Positions 23,961-33,299 are shown, counted from the stretch's first letter. The stretch is DNA of 64,000 nt from JBBTTE01 sp038064375 (GCA_038064375.1 JBBTTF010000001.1:310001-374000), one strand, 5' to 3'. Program-made: numbers and translations. Notes: generated by a model from the letters alone, not told the origin.

Positions 23961-25679
23961 ATGGAAGGCGCGCCGCTATTTAATCAAGAAGACGACTCGG
24001 ACGATAATCCGGATGTTAAACCGTCCCGCAAATCGGAAGACGACAAGTCCAAATACACCGGCATATTTTCTTACGAGGCCAAGCCGCCAGAACCCGCAGT
24101 CAAACCCGTAGAAAAGATAGAAAAGCCAGAACCCAAGCCAAGAATTGCTGAACTGAACGTGGCCGAGATTGAGCCTGCACCCGAAGCCCAAGCTCCCTTG
24201 GAGACATTGGGCGAGGAGGAAAAGCCAATAATCGAGCGCGAGCTTACGATTGCCGCACAAGAGGCTGACCCAGTCCAAACACCTGAGCAAGTTACTGATC
24301 CGGAGCAGGCAGCTGCCGAACAGGCTGTAGAGCATTTTCGTGATCGGATTGTTGAAGACGGCGAGGACTCAGATGATGCCTTCCGAGAGACTCTAGCGGA
24401 GCTGGGTGCTGAAGAGGATGAGATTAATGACTTAGTTGAGGAGATCGAGCCAAGTCCTGACGATGAGATCGAAGATGAGGAAGAGGAAGAATCGGATGTC
24501 GACGCACAGGAGCTTGATGGCGAGGAGCTAGTTATCGATCGGTCGGGCGAAGATGCTCCAGAAGATGATGAAGGCACTAGCGACAGTGCAGGTGCGGATA
24601 ATGGCGGTTCGGGCTCAGGGTCCGGTCAACCGCCGGTTGTACCGCCGCCAACGACCCCAGCGCCACCAGCCGGCCAGCCGCCGCATGGTTTTGGTGGTGG
24701 CAACGGTCCAAATCCGCCATTTGGCAATGGACCCCAAGGCGGCTTCAACCCCAACCAGACCCCACCGACTCCGCCCGTAACACCAGATGCCGCGCCGCGG
24801 GTTGAGGTTGAGTATCGTGGCAATCCGGCTGCCGCAGCCTTGGTAGGTGGCGTTCTGGGCTATTTATTAGGTCGTCGTCGCGGTCGCATAAAGACAGAGA
24901 AAAAGCTATTACCGGTTCAGAAGAAGCTAGAGAAGCAAGTTAACGGCTTAGAGTTTCAGCTCCAAGAAAAAGAGAAGACGTTGCGCCGCGTCGCAGCAGA
25001 GAAGGTTAGGCAACAAGGCCCAATCGTCATCGAGAGACTTACGAATGTCGCCGAGAAGGCACCAAAAAAGCAAGAGCACTTGGGCCATGTATCACTGTCG
25101 GCCGCAGAGGTAGAGCCGATGCGTCACCCAGAAAAACAACGCTCTAAGTTTGGGATTATCGAAAGCAGAGCTAACGAAAAGCAAGCTCAACCAGCAACAG
25201 GCAAGCGGGTCGAAAACCTTTCTAGAGAAGAGCTTTTGAGACTGAGCGATCAGATTGTAATCGAAGGCACTAGCCTACGCCAAATATATGAAACACACTT
25301 GATCAACGAAAGAGGCATGCGTAGAATAGTGGCTGAGAACTTGAGAGGTGGTGATCTTAGCAAGGCTCTGCGCCGCGAAATTGTGCAGCGCGAAGTCGAT
25401 TTTGAACGTGATCCAGCCTTACGCGACGTTGTGCCTCAAGTGTCTGGTGGTGGCGCACATGCAGGCTCCAAAGCCGCACTCGATAAACTGCTCAAAGACG
25501 CTGACGTTGCAATAAGTGACGGTGGCGAAGAAGCGGCCTTCTTCCGTGCTCGTGCTAACTACGAGGCAAGTCAACTTGTTCAACACAAAAAGCAGCGCCA
25601 ACTCTTTAACATCGGCTTCACATTTATAGTTGCCATCCTAATCACAATAATACTGGCTCTGTTTGTAAGTCGCGGCTAA
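23961..25679 (+). CDS. acidic/Pro-rich protein with glycine-zipper-like and C-terminal membrane segments
   Basis: 572 residues, family not recognised. About 1-210 is Glu/Asp/Pro-rich and probably disordered; 215-280 is Pro/Gly-rich. The segment AAALVGGVLGYLLGRRRGR (about 288-306) is a glycine-zipper-like hydrophobic stretch followed by basic residues. A coiled coil runs from about 310 to 355. The C-terminus is a membrane helix (FNIGFTFIVAILITIILALF) with a short basic end, so the protein is likely membrane-anchored with a large cytoplasmic part. No enzyme motif is visible. A possible envelope or scaffold role is inference. Confidence 0.75.
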   Translation: MEGAPLFNQEDDSDDNPDVKPSRKSEDDKSKYTGIFSYEAKPPEPAVKPVEKIEKPEPKPRIAELNVAEIEPAPEAQAPLETLGEEEKPIIERELTIAAQEADPVQTPEQVTDPEQAAAEQAVEHFRDRIVEDGEDSDDAFRETLAELGAEEDEINDLVEEIEPSPDDEIEDEEEEESDVDAQELDGEELVIDRSGEDAPEDDEGTSDSAGADNGGSGSGSGQPPVVPPPTTPAPPAGQPPHGFGGGNGPNPPFGNGPQGGFNPNQTPPTPPVTPDAAPRVEVEYRGNPAAAALVGGVLGYLLGRRRGRIKTEKKLLPVQKKLEKQVNGLEFQLQEKEKTLRRVAAEKVRQQGPIVIERLTNVAEKAPKKQEHLGHVSLSAAEVEPMRHPEKQRSKFGIIESRANEKQAQPATGKRVENLSREELLRLSDQIVIEGTSLRQIYETHLINERGMRRIVAENLRGGDLSKALRREIVQREVDFERDPALRDVVPQVSGGGAHAGSKAALDKLLKDADVAISDGGEEAAFFRARANYEASQLVQHKKQRQLFNIGFTFIVAILITIILALFVSRG

Positions 25680-25681
25680 GG

Positions 25682-25687
25682 TATAAT
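25682..25687 (+). promoter_or_regulatory. -10 box of trhO
   Basis: TATAAT ends 7 nt before the ATG at 25695; no Shine-Dalgarno, predicted leaderless transcript. Confidence 0.6.
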
Positions 25688-25694
25688 TGTATAG

Positions 25695-26579
25695 ATGCAA
25701 AAGATAATTCTTTATTACAAGTTCGCACCAATTGCCGATACTGAGGCAGTTCGTTTGTGGCAGCGATCATTGAGTGAGCGATACAATCTCAAGGGTAGGA
25801 TCTTGATAGCCGAGCACGGCATTAATGGCACGCTTGGCGGTGATATTAAAGACCTCAAAGCCTATATCAAAGAAACCAAGTCGTACACGGCCTTCAAAGG
25901 CATTGCCTTTAAGTGGAGTGATGGTGGCCGTGAAGACTTCCCTAAGTTAGTTGTCAAAGTTCGGCCCGAGATAGTTAGCTTCGGTGCCCCTGATGAGATA
26001 AAAGTTGATGACAAAGGCGTTATTGGAGGCGGCAAACACCTTAAGCCAAAACAGCTCCATGAGTTGGTTGCCGAACGTGGTGATGACGTTATTTTTTTTG
26101 ATGGCCGCAATGCCTACGAGGCAGCTGTTGGTAAGTTCAAAGATGCGGTCGTACCGGACGTGAGGCATACTCGCGACTTTGCCAAAGAGCTAGAAGACCC
26201 CAAGTATAACGATATTAAGGACAAGCCGATCGTGACGTATTGTACGGGTGGTATTCGTTGCGAAGTGCTCAGTATGCTTATGAAGAAGCGTGGTTTTAAT
26301 GAGGTTTATCAGATTGATGGCGGCATCCACAAGTATGGCGAAGAGTTCGGTGACGACGGACTATGGGAAGGTTCGCTTTACGTCTTTGATGATCGAATGG
26401 GCACCAAATTTACCGATAAAGCCGTTGATATTGGCGTCTGCAGCCACTGTGAGGGCAAGACCAGCAATTACGAAAACTGCGCCGACAAATCGTGTAATGA
26501 TTTGATACTAATATGCGATAGTTGTGTTCCGAAGCAGGAGTACTGCACTGTGCATACTGCTCATGCAGGCAAAGTCTAG
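25695..26579 (+). CDS. trhO: tRNA uridine(34) hydroxylase, rhodanese-like (TrhO/YceA)
   Basis: 294 residues. The N-terminal ferredoxin-like domain (YYKFAPIADTEAVRLW, GRILIAEHGINGTLGG) is followed by a rhodanese domain with active-site loop YCTGGIRCE and preceding DVRHTRDF. A Cys-rich C-terminal region (CSHCEGKTSNYENCADKSC...CDSC) follows. TrhO makes 5-hydroxyuridine at the tRNA wobble position, feeding the cmo5U/mcmo5U pathway. A CmoM-like methyltransferase is encoded at 19367, so the two could act in the same pathway. No cmoA or cmoB is in this window. Confidence 0.92.
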   Translation: MQKIILYYKFAPIADTEAVRLWQRSLSERYNLKGRILIAEHGINGTLGGDIKDLKAYIKETKSYTAFKGIAFKWSDGGREDFPKLVVKVRPEIVSFGAPDEIKVDDKGVIGGGKHLKPKQLHELVAERGDDVIFFDGRNAYEAAVGKFKDAVVPDVRHTRDFAKELEDPKYNDIKDKPIVTYCTGGIRCEVLSMLMKKRGFNEVYQIDGGIHKYGEEFGDDGLWEGSLYVFDDRMGTKFTDKAVDIGVCSHCEGKTSNYENCADKSCNDLILICDSCVPKQEYCTVHTAHAGKV

Positions 26580-26581
26580 TT

Positions 26582-27100
26582 TTAGTCAGTTACCTTTACA
26601 AGCTCGTCAAAATGCTTGCCTGACTCTAATCTATAGAATACTGCAAGTTCGTTTAGTAGTTCCTCTAGGCTCTCGGCAGTCGCTTGAGGTAACCTAGCGC
26701 CCATATGTATGAAATTGAGGTGTTCTTCAAAAATGGTAGCAATGAGCTGCTCATATGCTTCGCTAGTCAAGGCTTTATCTTCTATATGCCCAAGATCCGA
26801 CCTAATAGATTCATAAAAATTGCTAAATAAGTTTAATCGTTCGGCCGTTAATGCGTAGGCAATTTTGGCCGTCTCGTGCTCGATCGGGTCAATTGCGTCA
26901 TAGCCCACTAGCCGGCTAATCTCATAAAATTCTTGAGATTCCTCACCAGCAGCAAAAGACTCGTTGGCAAGCTGAATGGCTAGACTAGCAACCTCACTAT
27001 CAGGATTTAGGTGCGCAAAGCTCAGATAGTGCCCGTGATTATACCACTCGCTTGGAGGTAATTGGTTGGCTACAAGTGCCTCAAACTCAGAATGACTCAT
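26582..27100 (-). CDS. hypothetical protein
   Basis: 172 residues, soluble, acidic and mostly helical by composition, with no motif I recognise. It is the second gene of a two-gene minus-strand unit; the upstream gene ends 18 nt before its start. No strong Shine-Dalgarno is seen. It ends 2 nt from the convergent trhO stop. Confidence 0.65.
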   Translation of the reverse strand: MSHSEFEALVANQLPPSEWYNHGHYLSFAHLNPDSEVASLAIQLANESFAAGEESQEFYEISRLVGYDAIDPIEHETAKIAYALTAERLNLFSNFYESIRSDLGHIEDKALTSEAYEQLIATIFEEHLNFIHMGARLPQATAESLEELLNELAVFYRLESGKHFDELVKVTD

Positions 27101-27118
27101 ATCTCAATAACTTTCTGC

Positions 27119-27727
27119 CTATTGGAGCGGCTCAGCTTCAGGGCCTGTATTGTACAAATCCAACTTGAAGGCTAGACGAATTTCCTCAACTAGATCAACA
27201 AGCTCTTGTTTTTGCTGATCAGTGCCCCTTTGTCTCTCTAGTAATTTGCCCAACTTTGCATTACAGGCAAAGTCTATGATGTCTTCTGGAGTAGTGCCTT
27301 CGGGCATATCTTCATCGTTGGCTTGATTTTCGACCATTACCCTGTAAATAACCGTAAAAAAGTCACATTTATCTAGTGCATGTTCGTGTAATGCAGCATC
27401 TTTCGCGATCGTTTCTTGAGTGATACCCAAATGTTTATTCTTCGCAAGTTTCTTAATTTCTGTAAGCTCGGAGTTGGCGTCGTGATAATTCCTTTCGAGC
27501 CTGCACACAAGCTCTGCAGCGTTACTACGTGGGTCGAGATTCGGATACTTATTACAGACATTTAATTCTTCCCACTCTTTTGGAATCGGTATCTCTAGCG
27601 CACCTGACGTGTCAAATGCTAGCGGTTCAATGCCAATTTTACTTAAAAAATCTTCATCGAGTCGTGGCACTACGGGCGCCGTATTGTCCGCGGGTGTTAC
27701 TTCGTGACCATAGTGAGGCTCCGGCAT
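27119..27727 (-). CDS. hypothetical protein
   Basis: 202 residues, acidic and soluble, no recognised domain. The N-terminus is Pro-rich and probably flexible; the rest looks helical. TATATT on the minus strand (27736-27741) ends 8 nt before the ATG, so the message is probably leaderless. It is likely co-transcribed with the 172-residue gene that follows. Confidence 0.65.
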   Translation of the reverse strand: MPEPHYGHEVTPADNTAPVVPRLDEDFLSKIGIEPLAFDTSGALEIPIPKEWEELNVCNKYPNLDPRSNAAELVCRLERNYHDANSELTEIKKLAKNKHLGITQETIAKDAALHEHALDKCDFFTVIYRVMVENQANDEDMPEGTTPEDIIDFACNAKLGKLLERQRGTDQQKQELVDLVEEIRLAFKLDLYNTGPEAEPLQ

Positions 27728-27809
27728 AGTTTGCTAATATACTATATTTTTATACATAAATCAAAATTCATGTAAGTGTAAACGTGCTCTTGAGTTAAAA
27801 TATACAGAG

Positions 27810-29303
27810 ATGAATGAAGTTTTGCAGAAAAAGTTGAACGAATTGCCTAGCCAGCCGGGCGTGTACTTTCATAAGGACAAGCAGGGTGACATTATTTATG
27901 TTGGCAAGGCTGCGGTATTGCGCAACCGCGTTAGGCAGTACTTTCAGAAGTCGCGTGGCCGTGATCCTAAGACCGAGGCGCTAGTCGCCGAGATAGTTGA
28001 TATCGACTGGATGGTTGTTGATAGCGAGGTTGAAGCGTTGTTCTTGGAGGCAGAGCTGATTAGGCGTTACATGCCGCGGTACAACATCTTGCTGCGCGAT
28101 GATAAGGCTCTAAGTTATATAAGGATCGATTATGACAGTGACTACCCAACGGTTAGTACGACTCGTCGGCCGCTAGATGATGGTGCTAAGTACTTTGGAC
28201 CTTACTTTAGCACTCAAGCGGTGCGGCAATCACTCAAGCTGCTAAGACGGGCTTTCCCGTTTGCGACTAAGCGCATGGTTGGCCAAAAGCGAGCCAGCCT
28301 ACATTATCACCTTGGTCTTGATCCGGGGCTAGAGGAGGGCAGGACCAGCCTTGAAGATTATCGTGCTAACCTGCGAAAGTTGATTGCCATCATTGAGGGA
28401 CGCCGCAAGACTATTATTAAAGAGCTAGAGCGAGATATGAAGAGAGCAGCCAAGGTGCAAGACTTTGAGCAGGCAACTAAGCTGCGTAATCAATTATTTG
28501 CGCTGCAGAATCTTAACAAACAGGTCGTCTTTAGCGACAAAGAGTTCCTAGACATCAGTAAAGACCATGCTCTTAATGAATTAGTTAACTTGTTAAGTAT
28601 CGATAAGTTTCCTCAAAGAATAGAAGGTTACGACATCAGCCACATGCAAGGAACGGACGTTGTGGCCAGCATGGTTGTCTTTACTAATGGCGTTAGTAAC
28701 AAATCCGAGTACCGTAAGTTTAAGACCAAAATCGATCACAACAACGACTTTTATAATATGAACGAAACCATTCGCCGACGCTTTAGTGACAAGAATCGCA
28801 AAGCTTGGGGCTTGCCTAGTTTGGTCTTAATTGATGGTGGCAAAGGTCAGCTTGATGCGGCTACAGCTGCGCGTGATGATCAGGGTGCGTCGCAGATTCC
28901 TTTTATTGGACTGGCCAAGCGCGAGGAGCAAATAGTAATCCAAAAGGATAAGTCTGGCCTTGTGCTCAATCAAGAGTATCTGCATAAGTTGGGCGGATTC
29001 TTTAGTGAGAGTGACGACTTTATACTGGTTAACCTGCCCCACAGTACAAATCTAATTAAGTTACTGCAGAGGATTCGAGACGAGAGCCATCGATTTGCCG
29101 TCAGCTACCACAGTGTATTAAAAGTTAAGCGACAGACAGCTTCGTCGCTGGACGATGTTCCGACCATTGGACCTGCTACTCGTAAGAAGTTATTGAAGAC
29201 CTTTGGGTCGATGCGCGGCGTCTTGGCGGCCAGCGAAACAGATCTGGCGACAGCTGTCGGCGAAAAGAAGGCCAAACTGATCAAACAACACTTATCGTCT
29301 TAG
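27810..29303 (+). CDS. uvrC: excinuclease ABC subunit C
   Basis: 497 residues, about 100 shorter than E. coli UvrC. The GIY-YIG nuclease domain is N-terminal (PSQPGVYFHKD, IIYVGKAAVLRNRV). A UVR motif follows (KAAKVQDFEQATKLRNQL, about 211-230), then the RNase H-like second nuclease domain (YDISHMQGTDVVASMVVF, LVLIDGGKGQLDAA) and C-terminal helix-hairpin-helix repeats (DDVPTIGPATRKKLL). It makes both incisions around UvrAB-marked lesions; the reduction in length seems to be in linkers. TAAAAT at 27796-27801 ends 8 nt before the ATG. Confidence 0.95.
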   Translation: MNEVLQKKLNELPSQPGVYFHKDKQGDIIYVGKAAVLRNRVRQYFQKSRGRDPKTEALVAEIVDIDWMVVDSEVEALFLEAELIRRYMPRYNILLRDDKALSYIRIDYDSDYPTVSTTRRPLDDGAKYFGPYFSTQAVRQSLKLLRRAFPFATKRMVGQKRASLHYHLGLDPGLEEGRTSLEDYRANLRKLIAIIEGRRKTIIKELERDMKRAAKVQDFEQATKLRNQLFALQNLNKQVVFSDKEFLDISKDHALNELVNLLSIDKFPQRIEGYDISHMQGTDVVASMVVFTNGVSNKSEYRKFKTKIDHNNDFYNMNETIRRRFSDKNRKAWGLPSLVLIDGGKGQLDAATAARDDQGASQIPFIGLAKREEQIVIQKDKSGLVLNQEYLHKLGGFFSESDDFILVNLPHSTNLIKLLQRIRDESHRFAVSYHSVLKVKRQTASSLDDVPTIGPATRKKLLKTFGSMRGVLAASETDLATAVGEKKAKLIKQHLSS

Positions 29304-29326
29304 ATTTGCTATACTGAGAAACTATT

Positions 29327-30559
29327 ATGGAGTCAAGATTTAACTGCGACTTTTTTGTTGGCAATCGCCAGCGTTTACGCGAGCTTTTTACGGGCACGGC
29401 ACCAATTGTGGTTGCCGCCAACGGTTTGCTGCAGCGTGGTGCTGATAGTAGCTATGGTTTCACTCAGGATGCCAACTTTTGGTATCTGACGGGAATTGAT
29501 GAGGCTGACTTAGTGCTAGTTTTGGATCGTGACAAGGAGTATCTAATTATTCCGGAGCGGTCTGCGAGTCGCCAAGCTTTTGATGGAGTGTTAGACGAAG
29601 ATGCAATGAGGCAACGCTCCGGTATCAAAACTATCTACAGTGACAAAGAAGGCTGGGATCAATTGAGCAACCGACTCAAGAGGGTTAAGCATGCAGCTAC
29701 ACTGGCGACCCCTCCAGCTTATGTCGAGCATTACGGACTCTACACCAACCCCGCACGGGCCGCCGTGGTTGCTCGTCTCAAGCAAGAAAAGCCAGAACTT
29801 GAGCTACTTGATCTATCACCGCACTTGAGCCGTTTGAGAATGATCAAACAGCCACCAGAGCTAGCGGCTATCCAGTCGGCAATCGATATAACTGCAGCTA
29901 GCATCAAAGAATCGACTCGCTCAGCCAAGCTCAAAAAGTACGCTTACGAATACGAGATCGAGGCCGAACTAAGTCGAGGCTTCCGTCGTCGTGGCGCGGC
30001 TGGCCATGGGTTTGAGCCAATTGTTGCTGGTGGAGCTCGGGCCTGTACGCTACATAATGTCGCGAATTCTGGTGCCCTCTCGGCTGACGAGCTGGTTTTG
30101 TTGGATGTTGGAGCTGAGGTTGATCATTATTCGGCTGATATTACGCGAACAGTCGCCATTAGTACGCCTTCAAAGCGCCAGCAGACAGTATTTGACGCAG
30201 TGCTCGATGTTCAGGCTTTTGCTTTTGATCTGTTAAGAGTCGGTGTTTTGCTCAAAGAATACGAGCAACAGATTGAGCATTACATGGGCGAAAAGCTACG
30301 CGAACTTGGACTTATCAAGACAATATCACACGAGAACATACGGGCTTTCTACCCACATGCCACTTCTCACTTCTTAGGTCTGAATGTTCATGATGTCGGT
30401 GACTATGAGCGTCCGCTGGAGGCTGGTAGCGTCCTAACAGTTGAGCCTGGTATTTATATTCCAAGCGAAGGCATTGGAATACGAATCGAGGACGACGTAT
30501 TACTAACGTCTAAAGGCATCAAGATTCTTAGTAACAAATTGCCTAGAAGCCTCAGCTAA
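29327..30559 (+). CDS. pepP: Xaa-Pro aminopeptidase (M24B)
   Basis: 410 residues. The aminopeptidase P N-terminal domain (GADSSYGFTQDANFWYLTGID) is followed by a pita-bread M24 catalytic domain. Likely metal ligands are the two Asp in LLDVGAEVDHYSADITR, His in the SHFLG segment, and Glu in LTVEPGIYI and IRIEDD. It removes N-terminal residues preceding proline, useful for peptide scavenging; a peptide-type substrate-binding protein lies downstream. TGC-TATACT (29307-29315) lies 11 nt before the ATG. Confidence 0.92.
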   Translation: MESRFNCDFFVGNRQRLRELFTGTAPIVVAANGLLQRGADSSYGFTQDANFWYLTGIDEADLVLVLDRDKEYLIIPERSASRQAFDGVLDEDAMRQRSGIKTIYSDKEGWDQLSNRLKRVKHAATLATPPAYVEHYGLYTNPARAAVVARLKQEKPELELLDLSPHLSRLRMIKQPPELAAIQSAIDITAASIKESTRSAKLKKYAYEYEIEAELSRGFRRRGAAGHGFEPIVAGGARACTLHNVANSGALSADELVLLDVGAEVDHYSADITRTVAISTPSKRQQTVFDAVLDVQAFAFDLLRVGVLLKEYEQQIEHYMGEKLRELGLIKTISHENIRAFYPHATSHFLGLNVHDVGDYERPLEAGSVLTVEPGIYIPSEGIGIRIEDDVLLTSKGIKILSNKLPRSLS

Positions 30560-30587
30560 AACAACCAACAAGCCGCCTAAACTCCTG

Positions 30588-30593
30588 TATAAT
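30588..30593 (+). promoter_or_regulatory. -10 box upstream of the holin-like/secG unit
   Basis: TATAAT ends 7 nt before the ATG at 30601, with no Shine-Dalgarno. Confidence 0.55.
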
Positions 30594-30600
30594 CGTAACA

Positions 30601-30978
30601 ATGTACACCAACCGGCCACTTTACAGTTTTTTGACGCGCTGGTTTGTTAGCAGTCTTGGTTTGTGGATTGCCGCCAGCTTTTTGAGCAACAGCATTAGCT
30701 ATGACAACAAGCTAAGAGTCATTGTTATTGCCGGTTTGATATTGGCAATAATCAACGTCGTCCTAAAGCCGATCCTAATATTGCTGTCCTTACCGGCGAT
30801 TCTCATAACGCTTGGCCTCTTCATGATTATCATCAACGGGCTGACGGTTTTTATCGCCAGTAAGCTGTACGGTCCCCTGCATGTGACCAATTTTTGGGCG
30901 GCTGTGTTTGCGGGGATGGTCATTGGGCTGGTAAACTATTTAGTAACAGCTATTCTGGAGGACACCAAAGCTAAATGA
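30601..30978 (+). CDS. four-helix membrane protein of the phage-holin IV-like family
   Basis: 125 residues with four hydrophobic helices. The pattern ILAIINVVLKPILILLSLP followed by ILITLGLFMIIINGLTVFIAS is typical of the small family PF04020, named after a mycobacterial 4-TMS holin. These are widespread in non-phage genomes, and their role is unknown. The stop overlaps the secG start (ATGA), so the two are translationally coupled. Confidence 0.8.
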   Translation: MYTNRPLYSFLTRWFVSSLGLWIAASFLSNSISYDNKLRVIVIAGLILAIINVVLKPILILLSLPAILITLGLFMIIINGLTVFIASKLYGPLHVTNFWAAVFAGMVIGLVNYLVTAILEDTKAK

Positions 30979-31193
30979 GTATTTACAACTATATAACAAT
31001 CGCTTCGATGGTTCTGATGACCTTTTTGATTTTGATTCAAACCCGCGGTGCCAGCCTTGGCGCAGGTCTTGGTGGCGGTGGTGAAGTTAACACGACTCGT
31101 CGTGGTACAGATAAGACAATTTTTCAAATCACCATAGTTTGTGCGCTAGTTTTTTCACTATCTCTGATTCTGAGCGTCATTGTTAAGAGCTAA
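30975..31193 (+). CDS. secG: preprotein translocase subunit SecG
   Basis: 72 residues with two membrane helices flanking a short loop. The conserved segment LILIQTRGASLGAGLGGGGE is the SecG signature, followed by a Thr/Arg-rich loop and the second helix. SecG associates with SecYE and aids SecA-driven export. It is coupled by ATGA overlap to the upstream holin-like gene and followed after 15 nt by a secreted-type peptide-binding protein. Confidence 0.9.
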   Translation: MSIYNYITIASMVLMTFLILIQTRGASLGAGLGGGGEVNTTRRGTDKTIFQITIVCALVFSLSLILSVIVKS

Positions 31194-31208
31194 GGTAGGT
31201 ATTCGACG

Positions 31209-32993
31209 ATGAGAACGCGACTCGTTCGATTGCGCTTTAGGCGTCGGTTCCGTAAAGGCCAACAACAGGTTGGCGATCTTAGTACGCAGGCCGAACAGCA
31301 CATCGATAGGCACTTTTTTAAACGCTTCGAGCGTCTTTTGCCGATTAGGCGCTTCTTAATTGGTTGGGTTGGACTGGTTCTGCTACTAATTGCTGGGCTA
31401 GTAGCTCAGAATATAGCCCTCAGCACGCATTATCAGACGCTCCAGAGCGTGCCGGGCGGTATTTATAAAGAGGGTGTTCGGGGTAGGTTCACTAATGCTA
31501 ATCCTATGTATGCAACCAGTGACGCCGATACTACGGTCTCACGTCTGATGTTTGCTGGACTATTCACTTATGACGAACACGGCAAGCTAGCAGGCGATCT
31601 TGCTCGGGACTATAGCGTGGATGCTAACGGTAACACCTACACAGTGCGCCTCAAGCCTAACTTGACGTGGCATGATGGCAAACCCCTTACTGCTGCTGAC
31701 GTAGTTTTTACCTACCAGATGATCCAAAATCCTGATGCGCAGTCACCGTTGAGGAGTAGCTGGCAGGGTATTACTGTTACTGCTAGCGACAAACACACCA
31801 TTGTATTTAAGTTGCCAAGTGGACTTGCCTCCTTCCCTTACAACATGACGAACGGCATAGTTCCGCAGCATATTTTGTCCAAGATCTCGCCGAACGGTCT
31901 GAGGTCGGCAGACTTTAATACTGTTCACCCAATTGGTGCTGGGCCTTTTGAATGGCGAGCAATACAGGTTGACGGGACTGGCGATCCTAAGAAGGCGGAA
32001 CAACAGATTGCTCTAAAACCGTTTGAACAGTATCAAGGTGGCGTGCCAAAACTTCAGGAATTTGTGGTGCACGTGTTTGGCGACGGTGAGGAACTAGTAA
32101 AGGCCTTTGATGACGACCAGTTAACAGCAATTGAAGGCTATACCGCAGTGCCAGAGGAACTAAGCGGCGATAAAGCAATTGTCCAGAACAATCTACCTCT
32201 ACGTGCCGCCAATATGGTCTTCTTTAAGACTACTCAAGGTGTCTTGTCTCAACAGCCGGTCCGCCAAGCTCTGGTTCAGGGCGCTGACATAAACAGCATA
32301 ATAAAGAGTCTAGGCTATGCTACTCGTGCCGTTCGCGAACCAATCTTAGCAGGTCAACTGGGCTATGACCCGACTCTGACTCAGGCGGCGTACAACCTTA
32401 AAGCGGCAAAAGCGACGCTGGAGGCAAATGGCTGGGTAGTCGGTAAGAGTGGCGTTAGGAGCAAGGCAGGACAGGAGCTGGCGTTTACGCTGACGGTACC
32501 AAATTCGGTTGAGGCTAGCCTTGTGTCGGGGCAACTCAAGTCGCAGTGGAAACAAATAGGTGCCAAAGTCGATATTCAAACCCTTGGTACGTCCGAGTTC
32601 CAGAACGCCATAACTTATCACAGTTATGATGCGATATTGAATGGCATATCAATTGGCGCCGATCCCGATGTATTTGTCTACTGGGATAGCACACAGGCAG
32701 ACATTCGTTCTGCTAATCGCTTGAACCTATCAGAATATAAGAATGCGACAGCTGACGCTGCTCTAGAGTCAGGACGAACACGCATCGACCCAACCCTGCG
32801 AGTTATTAAGTACAAGCCGTTCCTTCAAGAATGGCAAAAAGACGCACCTGCATTGGGCTTGTATCAGCCAAGACTGCTATACATTACTCATGGCACTGTC
32901 TCTGGTCTCGATGAGCGGCCTCTGACTACGCCTACGGATCGCTTTGCTAATGTCCAAAACTGGCAAATTCGCCAAGACCGCGTTACCAACTAG
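31209..32993 (+). CDS. ABC transporter substrate-binding protein, family 5 (peptide type)
   Basis: 594 residues. A basic cytoplasmic tail (1-50) and a membrane helix (about 54-72) anchor the protein; there is no lipobox cysteine, so it is a signal-anchored binding protein. The SBP_bac_5 domain has TVSRLMFAGLFTYDEHGKLAGDLA, YTVRLKPNLTWHDGKPLTAADVVFTYQ and later AANMVFFKTTQGVLSQQPVRQALVQGAD. It probably binds oligopeptides for import; no permease is adjacent. AAGGTAGG precedes the ATG. The stop is followed 8 nt later by a long inverted repeat. Confidence 0.88.
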   Translation: MRTRLVRLRFRRRFRKGQQQVGDLSTQAEQHIDRHFFKRFERLLPIRRFLIGWVGLVLLLIAGLVAQNIALSTHYQTLQSVPGGIYKEGVRGRFTNANPMYATSDADTTVSRLMFAGLFTYDEHGKLAGDLARDYSVDANGNTYTVRLKPNLTWHDGKPLTAADVVFTYQMIQNPDAQSPLRSSWQGITVTASDKHTIVFKLPSGLASFPYNMTNGIVPQHILSKISPNGLRSADFNTVHPIGAGPFEWRAIQVDGTGDPKKAEQQIALKPFEQYQGGVPKLQEFVVHVFGDGEELVKAFDDDQLTAIEGYTAVPEELSGDKAIVQNNLPLRAANMVFFKTTQGVLSQQPVRQALVQGADINSIIKSLGYATRAVREPILAGQLGYDPTLTQAAYNLKAAKATLEANGWVVGKSGVRSKAGQELAFTLTVPNSVEASLVSGQLKSQWKQIGAKVDIQTLGTSEFQNAITYHSYDAILNGISIGADPDVFVYWDSTQADIRSANRLNLSEYKNATADAALESGRTRIDPTLRVIKYKPFLQEWQKDAPALGLYQPRLLYITHGTVSGLDERPLTTPTDRFANVQNWQIRQDRVTN

Positions 32994-33000
32994 CTGCATC

Positions 33001-33066
33001 GGCAATAACAGCCACATTGCACCTCGGACACAAAACGGTCGTCGGCGCAACGTGGCTGTTATTGCC
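33001..33066. repeat. 66-nt inverted repeat with 15-bp perfect arms
   Basis: GGCAATAACAGCCAC (33001-33015) is exactly complementary to 33052-33066. TTGC (33017-33020) and GCAA (33047-33050) extend the stem after one mismatch. The loop is about 26 nt, and no T-tract follows. It lies between the binding-protein gene and tRNA-Leu and may end or process the upstream transcript. Confidence 0.8.
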
Positions 33067-33081
33067 GCGTCAGTCAGTGGG

Positions 33082-33115
33082 TTGAGTTTTAGAGGTCGAG
33101 CAGATACGATATGAT
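33082..33115 (+). promoter_or_regulatory. promoter of tRNA-Leu(CAG)
   Basis: TTGAGTTTT, ten variable bases, then CAGATACGATATGATGG. The same layout with the same spacing precedes the second tRNA-Leu gene (34967-35007). Confidence 0.6.
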
Positions 33116-33130
33116 GGTCTTTAGGTCTAT

Positions 33131-33217
33131 GCGGATGTGGCGGAATTGGTAGACGCGCTAGCTTCAGGAGCTAGTGAACTTAGGTTCGTGGAGGTTCAAG
33201 TCCTCTCATCCGCACCA
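33131..33217 (+). tRNA. tRNA-Leu, anticodon CAG
   Basis: 87 nt with a long variable arm (class II). Acceptor GCGGATG pairs with CATCCGC and CCA is encoded. The anticodon loop is within CTAGCTTCAGGAGCTAG; T-arm GAGGTTCAAGTCCTC. Confidence 0.95.
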
Positions 33218-33299
33218 CGCCTAGCATAAGCACGGATAGCCACCATGTGCTATCATAAACTGCATAGCGTTATGAGATTAGCAGGGGTAAACACAGTCA

